From: a virus
Reading direction: 5' to 3' (one strand)
Length of the DNA: 35,588 bases
Virus record (IMG/VR): IMGVR_UViG_3300043465_002728
Span: 1 to 35,588 of that record
A program made the translations under genes and the position numbers. Shown in pieces: positions 1-10,221 of the stretch (the first letter of the stretch is position 1; each line of letters starts with the position of its first letter). The notes under the pieces are model-generated. The model ran no database searches and had not been told where the DNA came from. It saw only the letters and a program-made list of their open reading frames with translations.

Positions 1-1
1 C

Positions 2-508
2 TACAGTGAGAAGCGGCGCTGTGCTACCCACGTGGACAGCGGCATGCAGAAGGTTCGTTGTAATTCGTGCCGCACGTTCTTCAGGGCTCGGAACGAAGTA
101 GAGACCCTGTCCTGTGCAAAGTGCGGCGAGTCAGCTGCTCGAAATAGTGGGATGTGGAAGTTTTATAATCTGATTGCCATTCCTGGCCAGATTCCGGTTA
201 ATGACAGTGACGTACCAATTGAGCAGGAAATCGACCCAGACCTGTCGCAATTTACCGCAATAGGATGCGCTGGCGGCCCGATTACAGTGGATCATAACAT
301 TGATATTTCACGGCTTTTGGACAAGGAAGACGAAGTAAATAAATCAATAATCAATCTAGTTTGTCAGGGATACAGCCGGGCAGAGATCGCGATTAGACTT
401 AATTTGAGTTCTTCAATTGTAAGTAAAAATCTGACGGATGTCTGCAACAGGCTAAGAAATAGGATAACAGAGGATGGTAATGAATTTTCAGCTCTTCAAG
501 ACGGCTAA
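2..508 (+). CDS. Zinc-ribbon and helix-turn-helix protein, cut by left edge
   Basis: Probable DNA-binding regulator. The frame is open to the window edge, and neither the GTG at 32 nor the ATG at 44 has a Shine-Dalgarno site, so the true start probably lies outside the window. A CNSC pair and a CAKC pair form a zinc ribbon near the visible N-terminus, and another Cys and His lie just upstream (around 20-31). The last 50 residues (EDEVNKSIINLVCQGYSRAE onward) read as a LuxR/sigma-region-4 type helix-turn-helix. It overlaps the start of the giant gene by 29 bases, so the two are probably translated together. A role as a phage transcription factor is inference; family and function are not recognised more precisely. 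Confidence 0.6.
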   Translation, partial: YSEKRRCATHVDSGMQKVRCNSCRTFFRARNEVETLSCAKCGESAARNSGMWKFYNLIAIPGQIPVNDSDVPIEQEIDPDLSQFTAIGCAGGPITVDHNIDISRLLDKEDEVNKSIINLVCQGYSRAEIAIRLNLSSSIVSKNLTDVCNRLRNRITEDGNEFSALQDG

Positions 509-3500
509 GCTACAGAACGAGATCACCCTTCCCCGGACCGACTTCCTTGTAGAGGTATTGCGGAGCATCATTGCTCCGCTTTACCTTATGAATGACAAGG
601 CTCATCCGGAGCTTAATGGCATTGCCGAAGCACTGGCCTCTTATTACGAAGAGAGTCAGCCAGGAGAACTGGTGTTCAGGAGCACGCGTTCGCGTGATCC
701 ATATGAGCTGTTCAATCCCAAACTATTGAATCTAAAGCTATCGGATGTCCGCGGCATTGCCTCCAAGGTCTCTAATAGCTCTATTGAGTTGACAGACAAA
801 AGCATTATCAGTCTGATAGATCTCGTAATGCACGAGACGATCTACATTTGCTGGCTAGAGTTTTGTGCAATGCATCCCGGTCTTAGCTTTTTCGCTGGAG
901 CCGAGGGCCTTTCTCCGGCAGAGCTGATTAAGACAGCCGTTGAGCAGGTAGAGGCGGGAGAAGAGGATGGAGAAAGCGAACAGCCAGCAGGCAAGGACAG
1001 GAATACGGGCAGGCGTATAAAAAGGAACAATGAAGTTCTAAAGACTAACCTTGGTCCTTCTTATGATCAAGTTCGTAGAGCCAAGGCGGCATTGGCGTAT
1101 CGCGCTGCATTCAATGGCTATACCCATAAAGGCTGGATGGACCTTATGCCATCGCACCAAGTGCAGACCCCCAAAGGCCTAAAGACCAAGGTGATAAGCA
1201 CTGCTACCAGAGATGCGTTAAAAAATAAAAGCTTTAACATGATGGTGTTTTGGGCAGATAGCTCGGACCACGTCTCAAACGTAATGGCCAATATAGCCGA
1301 AAGGCTTGATCGCGGCGAGCGTCCGAACGTAGATGGCATGCCGCTGACTCGCAATCCTGTTGCATCAAACGCAATTTACACAAATCCTGATTACTACTAT
1401 ACTGCTGGACAGAGCAAGGTCAGCCCCGCTGCCATCTATTCTGCATTCAACCTCGGGCACTCGGAGACAGTTGCCACACAGGCCGCAAACATGGGCCTGC
1501 TTAAGCACAAGCTTCTCTTTGGAGAAGAGGGTGACAGAGAGACGTTAATCTCTGGTTATGCACAGTCTGCAATCGGCGCTCACAAGCGCATCCGCTCGGC
1601 ATTCGGCAAGAATCCGGAACTCCTAAAGGATAAGCTGTCCTCTGTTCTAGTTGACGGCTTTAATTTTCATGTCGAGCTGATGAAGAGCAATGGCGTGAAT
1701 TCTCTTGAGTACCTGAATATCTTCAAGGCTCTGTCCAATAGTTCGTTTAAATCTTCTGCGGATAGATTTCTCGCTCGCATAGTGGCGTCTTTGCGCACAG
1801 ACTATGCATCGCTCCAACAGGCAAGCCAAGACTCATTCAACATTGTAGAAAAGCATATCTTAGAGTCCAAGACAGAGTTTGAGGGGCTTGCATCAGAGCT
1901 CCGGCACATGATGATTAGCGACGAAGACATGGCCAAGATCAATTCCGGCATGGGGTACTCTGACTTCTTGCACTTCTTTGCGGAGATTGAGCTGAATCTG
2001 CCGAGCTATCTCCACTCCAAGTTTTCACAAGAAAACGTAAATAGCTTTTTTGCACCAGTTCCTGTTCTCAATACAGAGGCCTCTATAAAGCTCGGAGATA
2101 AAGAAATTAGGGCTAGCAACATGGTAGAGTCCTTCTTGGGCACCGCCAAAGAGAAGCAGAATCCCGATGAGCTAAAGTTTGAAAGTGCGGTCGCGCAGGC
2201 ACTGAAAACACTTTCTTCGAAAAAAGTTAAGATGTCGCAAGATTCCATCAGTCTAATCCGCTCTGCATTAGAGTCGGTTTCTAAGCCGAACAGGCTCATG
2301 ATGCCAGATGTTGATTTCGAAAGCGCCATCAAAGATCTTCAGACGCTGCAGAATGCGATCAAGCAGGGCGTAGAATTGGCTCCAGAGCAGGTAGACGCGA
2401 TGCTAAAGGGCTTGCAGGTCCGCAATATCTATAGCAAAGAGTCGGCCCCAGAAGATATTCGCGAGGTATCTGCCAAGGCCGCAGCTGCCGTTGCAGATCA
2501 CGGGTACAAGGATACGCTGTTCAATGTGTTTTCTCACTCTACGGTCGCATTGAGAAATCTATACGTACAGACAAAGCAGCTCTCGATACTGCTCGCCAGC
2601 AAAAGAAAAAACAAAGAGCAGACGAGTGCTGCTCAAAAGCAGTGGAGAGAGGCTCCTAGTGGAAGCAGGGACCAGGGCATTGCATTCAAGATGCGAAATC
2701 TCTTAGAGACAGAAGGAAAAGACATAGATGCGCAGATCTCTGCTGCGCGTAAGTCGGTTTCAGTAAGACTGGAGCAGCTACTGCGAGGCGCCAAGGAAGA
2801 CGAAAAGTCTTCTGCTTTGGCCGGAACAGGCCTGAAAAAAACTTCTGAGAAGGTCGTGGGAGAAATAAGGCTTGCTCTTGCCGAGGGCAAAACTTACAAA
2901 AAGCTTGATCGTGATGCAATGCTCAGTATTGTCAACGCTTATGACATGTCTGAGTCAGGTAGACTTAATATTGAGGCGAGCCTGTTAGAGGGGATGCTCA
3001 CCGCGCACGCTACCGCTGGGACACCGCTGTCTGCAGATGGCAAAATTCTAACTACTGCAGATCTAAGCAATGCTTGCCGCGCATTGGTGCAAAACAAGCA
3101 GACTGAGGCCGACTATGACACAATATCTGCATTTCTAGCGTCGTCATTCAGTGACGACTTTAACCCAGATTTGCCTACGCAAACGTACTCGGACTTCTTT
3201 GGAGCTCAAAAGGAGTACCGAGGAACTCTTTCTGTTCTAAAGCCTGACTCAAATGAGCCAGATGAAGAGGCAGATCCTATCTTGCACCTAGGCGTAGGTA
3301 GCGTGCCGTTTACTGTCGATACGGTACTTGAGAAGTTTATCGGAGATGTCTCTGGCCATGCCCTAAACAACCAACTTTTAACAAATGCCGTCTCTAGCCA
3401 GTTTTCTGCAAACAAGGAGAGGATTGAAAAAGAGATCGAAGAGAACTTTGAAGTAGATAGTGACTCGGGCCTTACCAAGGGCACAAGAGACGACTTAAAT

Positions 3501-6500
3501 GAAAAAATAAGACAGCTTGATTCGTCGTCAATATTGGGGCAGCACGGCCTCGATCTTGAGCCACAAGCCGATGAAATTGCGAAATGGGGAACTGGGCCAG
3601 ATGCTCGAGCCTCAGAGATAAAGTTCCGTATTGCGGCACTGGGCAGATTTCTTGGCAAGCGAACGCGCTCCTCTGTAATAGCTGTCCTTGAAAAGACAAT
3701 CAATCCTGGTATTAAGACAAAGAAGAAAGATGGCTCAGAGGAGGATTCGTATTTTGATGAGTCTTATTACGACCCCCTCTTGACTCTAGTCTCCAGAGAG
3801 ATGAGACTTGCTCTTGAGACAGAGATCCAGGACGCAGTAGTTGCGCGCTATAAGCGTGGCAAATTTAGAGAAACCACTAGCCTCGAACAGGCAGAGGGCG
3901 GAGCTGCCCGGGTCGATGAGTCCGAGGGGGACATCTCGGAGAAGAAAAAGAAGACCGTGAAAGAGGATGCTGGAGAATCTGTTGTCAGAGGAGAGGATAT
4001 AAAGCAGTACGTATCTCGTTGGATTCAGTACCCTAATTACGGTGTCCGCGGAGGTCTGACTTCCTACTCAATGGCAGGAGTGATTGCTGATGCGCTCGAG
4101 AAGCGTGACTCTGGAGATGCCGGCCCTTTTTCCAATGCCATATCTTCTGGTTCTAAGCTTTCCTCTGATACGGTCAAGCTAAACAGCCTTCCGCAATTCG
4201 TAAGAGTTCTAAAGAATATGGCCAAGCTCGCCACTGGTTATCAGCTGTTCTATGTTCCAGCTGCCAAGAATCTTTCCCAGATTCTTGCGATCAGCAAGAA
4301 GAGTGGAGGTCTTTCTAGCCATCGCGAGATTGCTATTGACATAGGCGTTTATTGCGATCCGCTGACTGCAGCCAAGAACCTTGCCCGTGGAGCTAAGATC
4401 GGTGACACATTCAAGGAGGCCTTTGATCGCTTACTTATCAAGGTCGGAGACGAAAAGACAGATAGCTATGAAGAGTGGCGAAATGCCGTCATAGAAGTGT
4501 CAAATTACTCTGTTGGCTCAAGGAGAAAGGCGGTATCAGGCTTGCACCAGCTTTCTACCGAGGACAAGGATTTTCTAGATTCTCTTTTGGACAGAAAGTA
4601 CGAACCAAGCCTATCATGGGGAGGAGACATGTACTCTGACTCAGAGAGGACGAGGTTGCGTGTGATCGGAAAAATTCTCCTGGAGCCTCGCCAGATTCCA
4701 TGGTTAAAAGAATTCGTACAAGTTACCAAGGATCCGCAGCTGCTAGATGCCATGAAAAAGCGCTTTCCCAAAAAAGCAGAGGTCCTTGGAAAAGAGTTGG
4801 AAGACCTAGAGAAAAGCGTCGAGATGCGCAAAGCGTTCGCGTACGAGGCAAATGCCGCCCGCGACCAGGAACCCGCATCTACCGGCACAGATCTTGTGAA
4901 GATTTTTCTTTCTGCCTATGCAAAACTAAATCATATTGATGCAGAAAAGAAGAAAACCTATAGAGCAGCTGTGTCCAAGGTGTCATCCGAAGTAAGGCCG
5001 AATGATCTAGTGCTGGCAATTTCTCGAGACACGAAATGCCAGGCGGCGACGGACTCTATGCTAGATAATTTACTCGAAAGCGGCGGAAAGCTAATCAACT
5101 CTGCTCTTGCGGGCGTTGCCGGCTACAAAGATATGGAGAGCGCAAAGGCAGACCCGTCTTTCAAGATAAAACTGCGCGAAGGCTTTTTGCAAAAACTATC
5201 TAAAGACCCATACTTTATCATTTCCTTTAAGGCTGGGCTAGAAGATCTATTTGGAGATGATTTCGATGACGCTGGCGAAGCCAAAGCGATATCCGCTGCG
5301 CTCAGCACGACAGGAGAGGTAGTACAGGATAACCGCGAAGTGGTAACGGGCGCACTTCTTGCCGCAGTGGGCGAGACGTGGAGGATTGTTCTCGGGGTTG
5401 CCTCCAAGGATGACGCATCGCGCGCAGCTGTCGACTCGCACGAATCGACCGCGCTTGCCGCCGTCGAGGGCTTTGCCAGAGTGCAGGGCGATCACCTGTC
5501 CAAGTATTCTGACGGGGTTTCGGTAAGAGATGCGATCCGCAGTGCCTGCGGAGCTAATGCAAACCTAAATAAATTCATTGGCATGGTTGCCATGAAATAC
5601 ACAGGCGAAACGTTGCTCGGTGGGGAGAAGATTGAAGCGACGCGAACAATGATGAGTGATATGGCTTCTCTGTTCACTCCGAACTCAGAGCAGGTAAAGA
5701 AGTTTATAGAGACTGGCGACACCGCGCCAACTGCTTCTAAGACAATAAGAAGAAATGCGCCTGCTGCTCCGCCACAGCCAGTTGTTCGTCCGCCAGGTTT
5801 TTATGAAAATCTTTGCGAGGATGCTCAGTCTGTAGTTACGCAAGTCCTCGATTACTTTAATGCATCTGAGGCTGTCCGTGACCGCGTTTTTGAGGCCAAG
5901 CAAGCAGCATCACGCGCCACTGCAAACTCGCAGGATAATCAGATCCGCCAGTTGTTTGAAGAGATTAGCGTGGCAACAATGCCTGTGGCTGGTGCCCTGT
6001 CTCAGTATAAAACCGCATATCAGCTACATGCTAAGCATATACTTGAAAGGGCGAATGAGCTTACTGGCATAATGAAGCAGGCATATCCCGATATTCACAA
6101 TGTCCTTGACGAGATCTCTGCCAAAGGTATGGATCTTGCTCGAATCACTGACGAAGATCTTAAGAACTTGATTGCTGGAGATATGGCAAAAAATGCTCCA
6201 GAGGTCAAAGCATTTGTCTCTGCAGTGTCGACCGAGGGGGTTGACGCAGTCGTAGCGGCTACGCGTCGACAGGTCTACAGTGGAGTTGTGCCAAAAGGCA
6301 AGAAGATCGTAAGCCCTGCAGAAAGGGACAGGGCAAATATCACTCTGGACAAAATCTCTGCAGAGATAAAAAAATATCTTGATGTCAACGGACTAAACCT
6401 ACTTGGCGACGAGGTGCTTAACAGCAGGATCTTGAGAGCTATCGGAATGGACGTTCTTAATGTATTTAGAAACGGCAAGGTTGTCTTTGCCGAAGCAAGC

Positions 6501-8570
6501 AAAATCCTTGTCTCGCTTGGCGACTCCGCACCGATTACCCAAGAGGAGCTGGACCAGCGCCTGCGCTCCATGGTGCAAGACGCCATGGCGGACAAGGCGG
6601 CCGTCATAACCCGTTATATTTCCGGTAGCACCCAAAGCTTTGAAGACGTAGAAGAAGCAATGGAGTACGAGAGGACCGGGGCGACCGATCAGGATGAGCT
6701 GGAGGCAAGATTTAAGCTTGTTCGCCGCCATGGCCCAGGTATTCTTGAAAAGAAAAAGATCATAACTGAGCGCGTGGTTTTCGCTTCCGATCTTTCAAAG
6801 AAAGCAGAGACGCAGTCGAGCCGCATTTCTCCCGAATTCCAATCAGAATTCCAAAAGGCTCAGGAGAAGATTAATGCGGGACGAAATATTGCTCAAGAGA
6901 TAATTGAAAGTGCTCAGGGGGCAACAGACAGTGTTGACGAAGAGGTCACCATCTCCGAAGCCGAAGAGGCGCAAAAAGAAGACGTCCGCCGAAAGATCTC
7001 GGCTTATCTTGCCGCTCGCGCCGCTTCTGCACAAGGTGTTGCCAAGAAGATGATCGAGCTACTCCAGACAGAGGTAGACTCGGCACTTGGTGACGAAGAG
7101 GTCTTTGCATTCGTCTCTTTGCCAGGACTCAATACCATGTTGCGTTCACTACAGGGAGTAGAGAGCATCAGGCCGAATGAACTAGAGAGATCCGCTCGCT
7201 CACGCATAGAGCTCGTACTATCGAAAGTGAACGAGGCTTTTGAGGGAAGATTCCGCATTGTCTTGGACTACGGCAAAAAGGCTTCAGACTTTGATCTAAA
7301 GTTAGATGAAAAGCTTTTGGCAATAGTTCGTAAAGTAGATGCTCTAGCGAAGAATGTCGACCCAGACTCGGCCTCAGGGATCGGTCTATATAATATTCGA
7401 CTTGCAGCGAGCAGCATACTCGCAGAAAAGAGAACCGTTCGCGATGACGCCAATATCTCCAGTGTCATCTCCTCTTTAAATGATCTTGATAGTCTGATTG
7501 CCATTGATCGCGCTGATCGCGCAAATCCGCGCACTGTCTCAAGTATAATGAGCAGAGTGTCTAACCTTGGCGTATCAAGTGCAGATCGCACTGTGATATA
7601 CAAAGAAGTTCCAGATGGCGCAGGAAGTCAGCAGGCAGTCGCAGACTTTGACAAGGAACTGGCCAAGATTGATGATTTTGTAAAAGCCAGCGAGGGATTC
7701 GGCCTAGAGCCAGAGCTAAAGGCAGTCGTCACACGACTAGGCGAAATGGCAAGTCTCTTGTCTCCTGGTCGCAGAAAGATAGATACCGGCGCCAACATGG
7801 ACGGAGCCCTTTCTGCAATAAGAGAGCTTAATAGAGCACTGATCAGAGGCACTAAGCTAGAGAGAGCACAGCTGGATATGTTCCTTGATAGCATGCATCG
7901 CTTTGGCATAAAGACGGACGAGTTTGGCGCCGAGGTTATCGAGGTCACAGAGGATGTCGAGACCGCGCCGCTAGAGGCCACAGGTCCTACTGCAGAGGTC
8001 CAGGTCGAAGCACCGACAGAAGAGGACGTTTTGGAAATTAGTGAGGATGACGTAACTTCCCTAGAGCCCCCCGCCGCAGAGTCAGGAAAAATGGCGCCTG
8101 ATGAGGAGGAGCCGGTTGAAATCTCACAAGAGGATATTCAGCCGATTGAAGAGCCAGCCGCAGAAGCCCCTCCGGCCCCTGTTGCCCCGGCCTATGACCT
8201 GACCGAGGCACATGATGCCTTGCACCAGGTCGCAGAAGGTACTTCGTCTGCTGCCAAGGCCGCCGGCGCAGTTGGCGATACCGCCAACAAGCTCTCGACC
8301 CTGGTCAGCCGGCTCAGTGCAATGCTGCCCCCAACTGTGGACGTAGCTGCACTGCCCGCCAAGTTGCATGCTGCAACTGAAACGGCCAAGGCGGTGCAGG
8401 CCCTGGTGTCCTCGTCTGTCCGCTCGCCCACATGGACGGCAGGTTCTGAGTTGCCGCACATGCCCGAGTTGGACAAACTGATCTCCGAAGTAGATCAGAT
8501 TATGTCGCCAACACGGCGGGCATCTAGGTCTCTCCGCTTCGTAAGAACAGGAGACTCCTGGTTGATCTGA
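480..8570 (+). CDS. Giant helical protein of unknown function (2696 aa)
   Basis: Not recognised. I chose the ATG at 480 because the AGAGG at 469-473 sits six bases upstream of it; an in-frame ATG at 474 directly abuts that site. The protein is almost wholly predicted alpha-helical, with long charged stretches and no signal peptide, membrane segment or obvious catalytic motif. I looked for RNA polymerase metal-binding motifs and saw none. The last 250 residues include a Pro/Glu-rich acidic linker with two related segments (EISEDDVTSLEPPAAE and EISQEDIQPIEEPAAE), then an Ala-rich helical tail ending in a basic patch. The N-terminus (MNFQLFKTAK) resembles that of the lysozyme-domain protein at 29533. 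A virion-internal or ejected protein is the likeliest role, by size and composition only. A strong terminator follows. Confidence 0.85.
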   Translation: MNFQLFKTAKLQNEITLPRTDFLVEVLRSIIAPLYLMNDKAHPELNGIAEALASYYEESQPGELVFRSTRSRDPYELFNPKLLNLKLSDVRGIASKVSNSSIELTDKSIISLIDLVMHETIYICWLEFCAMHPGLSFFAGAEGLSPAELIKTAVEQVEAGEEDGESEQPAGKDRNTGRRIKRNNEVLKTNLGPSYDQVRRAKAALAYRAAFNGYTHKGWMDLMPSHQVQTPKGLKTKVISTATRDALKNKSFNMMVFWADSSDHVSNVMANIAERLDRGERPNVDGMPLTRNPVASNAIYTNPDYYYTAGQSKVSPAAIYSAFNLGHSETVATQAANMGLLKHKLLFGEEGDRETLISGYAQSAIGAHKRIRSAFGKNPELLKDKLSSVLVDGFNFHVELMKSNGVNSLEYLNIFKALSNSSFKSSADRFLARIVASLRTDYASLQQASQDSFNIVEKHILESKTEFEGLASELRHMMISDEDMAKINSGMGYSDFLHFFAEIELNLPSYLHSKFSQENVNSFFAPVPVLNTEASIKLGDKEIRASNMVESFLGTAKEKQNPDELKFESAVAQALKTLSSKKVKMSQDSISLIRSALESVSKPNRLMMPDVDFESAIKDLQTLQNAIKQGVELAPEQVDAMLKGLQVRNIYSKESAPEDIREVSAKAAAAVADHGYKDTLFNVFSHSTVALRNLYVQTKQLSILLASKRKNKEQTSAAQKQWREAPSGSRDQGIAFKMRNLLETEGKDIDAQISAARKSVSVRLEQLLRGAKEDEKSSALAGTGLKKTSEKVVGEIRLALAEGKTYKKLDRDAMLSIVNAYDMSESGRLNIEASLLEGMLTAHATAGTPLSADGKILTTADLSNACRALVQNKQTEADYDTISAFLASSFSDDFNPDLPTQTYSDFFGAQKEYRGTLSVLKPDSNEPDEEADPILHLGVGSVPFTVDTVLEKFIGDVSGHALNNQLLTNAVSSQFSANKERIEKEIEENFEVDSDSGLTKGTRDDLNEKIRQLDSSSILGQHGLDLEPQADEIAKWGTGPDARASEIKFRIAALGRFLGKRTRSSVIAVLEKTINPGIKTKKKDGSEEDSYFDESYYDPLLTLVSREMRLALETEIQDAVVARYKRGKFRETTSLEQAEGGAARVDESEGDISEKKKKTVKEDAGESVVRGEDIKQYVSRWIQYPNYGVRGGLTSYSMAGVIADALEKRDSGDAGPFSNAISSGSKLSSDTVKLNSLPQFVRVLKNMAKLATGYQLFYVPAAKNLSQILAISKKSGGLSSHREIAIDIGVYCDPLTAAKNLARGAKIGDTFKEAFDRLLIKVGDEKTDSYEEWRNAVIEVSNYSVGSRRKAVSGLHQLSTEDKDFLDSLLDRKYEPSLSWGGDMYSDSERTRLRVIGKILLEPRQIPWLKEFVQVTKDPQLLDAMKKRFPKKAEVLGKELEDLEKSVEMRKAFAYEANAARDQEPASTGTDLVKIFLSAYAKLNHIDAEKKKTYRAAVSKVSSEVRPNDLVLAISRDTKCQAATDSMLDNLLESGGKLINSALAGVAGYKDMESAKADPSFKIKLREGFLQKLSKDPYFIISFKAGLEDLFGDDFDDAGEAKAISAALSTTGEVVQDNREVVTGALLAAVGETWRIVLGVASKDDASRAAVDSHESTALAAVEGFARVQGDHLSKYSDGVSVRDAIRSACGANANLNKFIGMVAMKYTGETLLGGEKIEATRTMMSDMASLFTPNSEQVKKFIETGDTAPTASKTIRRNAPAAPPQPVVRPPGFYENLCEDAQSVVTQVLDYFNASEAVRDRVFEAKQAASRATANSQDNQIRQLFEEISVATMPVAGALSQYKTAYQLHAKHILERANELTGIMKQAYPDIHNVLDEISAKGMDLARITDEDLKNLIAGDMAKNAPEVKAFVSAVSTEGVDAVVAATRRQVYSGVVPKGKKIVSPAERDRANITLDKISAEIKKYLDVNGLNLLGDEVLNSRILRAIGMDVLNVFRNGKVVFAEASKILVSLGDSAPITQEELDQRLRSMVQDAMADKAAVITRYISGSTQSFEDVEEAMEYERTGATDQDELEARFKLVRRHGPGILEKKKIITERVVFASDLSKKAETQSSRISPEFQSEFQKAQEKINAGRNIAQEIIESAQGATDSVDEEVTISEAEEAQKEDVRRKISAYLAARAASAQGVAKKMIELLQTEVDSALGDEEVFAFVSLPGLNTMLRSLQGVESIRPNELERSARSRIELVLSKVNEAFEGRFRIVLDYGKKASDFDLKLDEKLLAIVRKVDALAKNVDPDSASGIGLYNIRLAASSILAEKRTVRDDANISSVISSLNDLDSLIAIDRADRANPRTVSSIMSRVSNLGVSSADRTVIYKEVPDGAGSQQAVADFDKELAKIDDFVKASEGFGLEPELKAVVTRLGEMASLLSPGRRKIDTGANMDGALSAIRELNRALIRGTKLERAQLDMFLDSMHRFGIKTDEFGAEVIEVTEDVETAPLEATGPTAEVQVEAPTEEDVLEISEDDVTSLEPPAAESGKMAPDEEEPVEISQEDIQPIEEPAAEAPPAPVAPAYDLTEAHDALHQVAEGTSSAAKAAGAVGDTANKLSTLVSRLSAMLPPTVDVAALPAKLHAATETAKAVQALVSSSVRSPTWTAGSELPHMPELDKLISEVDQIMSPTRRASRSLRFVRTGDSWLI

Positions 8571-8572
8571 AG

Positions 8573-8601
8573 AAAAGCCCGGCCCCAAGCCGGGCTTTTT
8601 T
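8573..8601 (+). terminator. Rho-independent terminator after the giant gene
   Basis: GCCCGGC (8577-8583) pairs with GCCGGGC (8589-8595) around a CCCAA loop. The stem is extended by four A-T pairs and followed by six T residues. It starts three bases after the stop codon of the giant gene. Confidence 0.9.
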
Positions 8602-8636
8602 GTCTGCTGCTTTTTGTGACAAGTGTAAGTCTTGGC

Positions 8637-9875
8637 ATGAACACACCAACCACAAAGCTAGTCGAAAAAGACGGCAACTTTATAGTGTCAATTACTGTTC
8701 CAACCCGTGATGTCGAGGACGCACTAAATTCTGCCGCCTCGGCAATCATGCCTTCGGCCGAAGTGCCCGGGTTCCGCCCAGGGCACACGCCACTGCCAGT
8801 AATTCGTCAGCATTACTCTACGCAGCTAAAGACGCAGGTGTCGGCCAAGCTAGTGCAGGAGGCAACTCGCACTGCTCTAAAGCAGCTAAGCATCTCGGCC
8901 GGCGCCCGTCCTACGTTAGATGGCGACTGTCGTCCGCGCGGCATTCGCAAGTGGCTCGGCAAGTTCGATATCAATGGTTCATTTTCTTTTTCGGTTGTGA
9001 CTCCGGTCCCACCAAGAGTAGAGGCGGTCTGTGTCGACGGACTCAACATCGACACTAATGCGGACGACTCCTCTCGTGCCGTAGACGAGCAGCTGCACCA
9101 CCTGCGTCATGACTTTGTCATCAAGACAGTTTCAGAACTGCCATCCGCCGACGGTGACGAGGTCGTTTGCTCGATTACCGCTACAGATAGCAACGGACAG
9201 GAGATCCCAGACTTACGCCTGACAAGCTTTCCACTTTCCATGGATTTGCAAGCCAGCAACATGCTTAGCAAGACAATGGCACAGCACCTTCTTGGCAAGC
9301 GCCCCGGAGATATCGCAGAATTCTCCGAAGACGGCACCACGTACCGCATGGCTGTGGAAAGCGTCAGCAACCAGCAGCTGCCCCCCCTTGATGACGAATT
9401 TGCGGTCAAGTGTGGTTTCACGTCGCTTGCAGATCTGCGCCAACAGGTACTTAATGAGTGGTTTCTGAAAAATGCCGGCAGGGTTCGACGAGCGCTACAT
9501 CTGCAGGTTCGCGAGCAGCTTGTAAAGAACAATCCTTTTGAAGTTCCCTCGGAGTGGCTCGCAGATTACGACAACAAAGTCCGCGGTCTTGCTCAAAATG
9601 ACGAAACACTCCAGGGAGCAGATGCAGCGGAGTTCGCAAGGGTTTACGCAGCATCAGACTACCTACTAGAGCTTCTAGAGGATCAGTTCCCGGCAGAGAC
9701 TACAATTTCAGATGTAGATTTGATTCAGTACGCAAAAGAAGAGCTGGCAACTGCTGCCGTCAAGCCCGAAGACTATATCAAATTCCTAGTAAACAATGGC
9801 CAGTATGACTCGTGGGTAATTCAACAGAAAAAGACAAAGACCCTAGACTGGCTAATTTCGCGATCAAATCAGTGA
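8637..9875 (+). CDS. tig: Trigger factor, ribosome-associated chaperone
   Basis: Trigger factor binds ribosomal protein L23 at the exit tunnel and shields nascent chains. The ribosome-docking signature is clear: G45-F46-R47-P48-G49 followed by P52, as in the GFRxGxxP loop of bacterial trigger factor. A middle PPIase-like segment follows (from about residue 165), then the segment with LDDEFA that leads into the helical C-terminal arms. The 412 residues compare with about 430 in E. coli. I chose the ATG at 8637; the GTG at 8616 would lie almost in the terminator T-run and adds residues the family lacks. No Shine-Dalgarno site is seen. Gene order places it with the replication genes. A phage copy could compete for host ribosomes or help fold large virion proteins (inference). 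Confidence 0.9.
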   Translation: MNTPTTKLVEKDGNFIVSITVPTRDVEDALNSAASAIMPSAEVPGFRPGHTPLPVIRQHYSTQLKTQVSAKLVQEATRTALKQLSISAGARPTLDGDCRPRGIRKWLGKFDINGSFSFSVVTPVPPRVEAVCVDGLNIDTNADDSSRAVDEQLHHLRHDFVIKTVSELPSADGDEVVCSITATDSNGQEIPDLRLTSFPLSMDLQASNMLSKTMAQHLLGKRPGDIAEFSEDGTTYRMAVESVSNQQLPPLDDEFAVKCGFTSLADLRQQVLNEWFLKNAGRVRRALHLQVREQLVKNNPFEVPSEWLADYDNKVRGLAQNDETLQGADAAEFARVYAASDYLLELLEDQFPAETTISDVDLIQYAKEELATAAVKPEDYIKFLVNNGQYDSWVIQQKKTKTLDWLISRSNQ

Positions 9876-9903
9876 GCCCCCAGTGGCAGAAAGAGAAAGA
9901 AAT

Positions 9904-10185
9904 ATGAACAAGAAGACCGTTACGTGCACCGTTAGTGGTTTCGCTGTCCGCAAGTACACGTCAGCCGAGGGCAAGAAAGAGGAAGATCCCGGCGTCGTAT
10001 CCCTCGCGCTTATTGGCAACAAGGCCGATATCCGCCCAAATGAGGCCCTGGGTCAGCTGACCGTTTCGGATGTACTGGCCGCTCTTAACGTGCACCAGGA
10101 GTCGCGCGAGCAGGTAGAGATCACTCTGCACTTCTCAGTTCCAGAGGAGCTTGCCAACAAGATCGAACAGGCCCGTCGAGGCTGA
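9904..10185 (+). CDS. Small protein of unknown function (93 aa)
   Basis: Not recognised. The ATG at 9904 is preferred over the GTG at 9883 because purine-rich AGAGAAAGA lies just upstream of it. The sequence alternates strand-like segments (KKTVTCTVSGFAVRKYTS; QVEITLHFSVPEEL), suggesting a small beta-rich fold. It follows trigger factor by 28 bases and is closed by a strong terminator, so it probably shares a transcript with trigger factor. No cysteine cluster or catalytic motif is visible. Confidence 0.75.
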   Translation: MNKKTVTCTVSGFAVRKYTSAEGKKEEDPGVVSLALIGNKADIRPNEALGQLTVSDVLAALNVHQESREQVEITLHFSVPEELANKIEQARRG

Positions 10186-10192
10186 ACGAAAC

Positions 10193-10215
10193 GGGGCCCG
10201 CAAGGGCCCCTTTTT
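10193..10215 (+). terminator. Rho-independent terminator with GCAA loop
   Basis: GGGGCCC (10193-10199) and GGGCCCC (10204-10210) pair around a GCAA tetraloop and are followed by five T residues. The next start codon is only seven bases further on. Confidence 0.9.
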
Positions 10216-10221
10216 GCTTTT

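Noticed and set aside
3206-3703. 165-residue minus-strand frame within the giant gene
   Set aside because: Antisense shadow of a clearly coding frame, Ser/Arg-rich, with no recognisable motif or start signal.
480-8570. Giant protein as an N4-like virion RNA polymerase
   Set aside because: No polymerase catalytic motifs could be seen; size alone is not evidence.
8124-8588. Long minus-strand frame opposite the end of the giant gene
   Set aside because: It lies wholly inside the giant gene and has an unusual Cys/Arg-rich translation typical of an antisense shadow; no ribosome site or motif.
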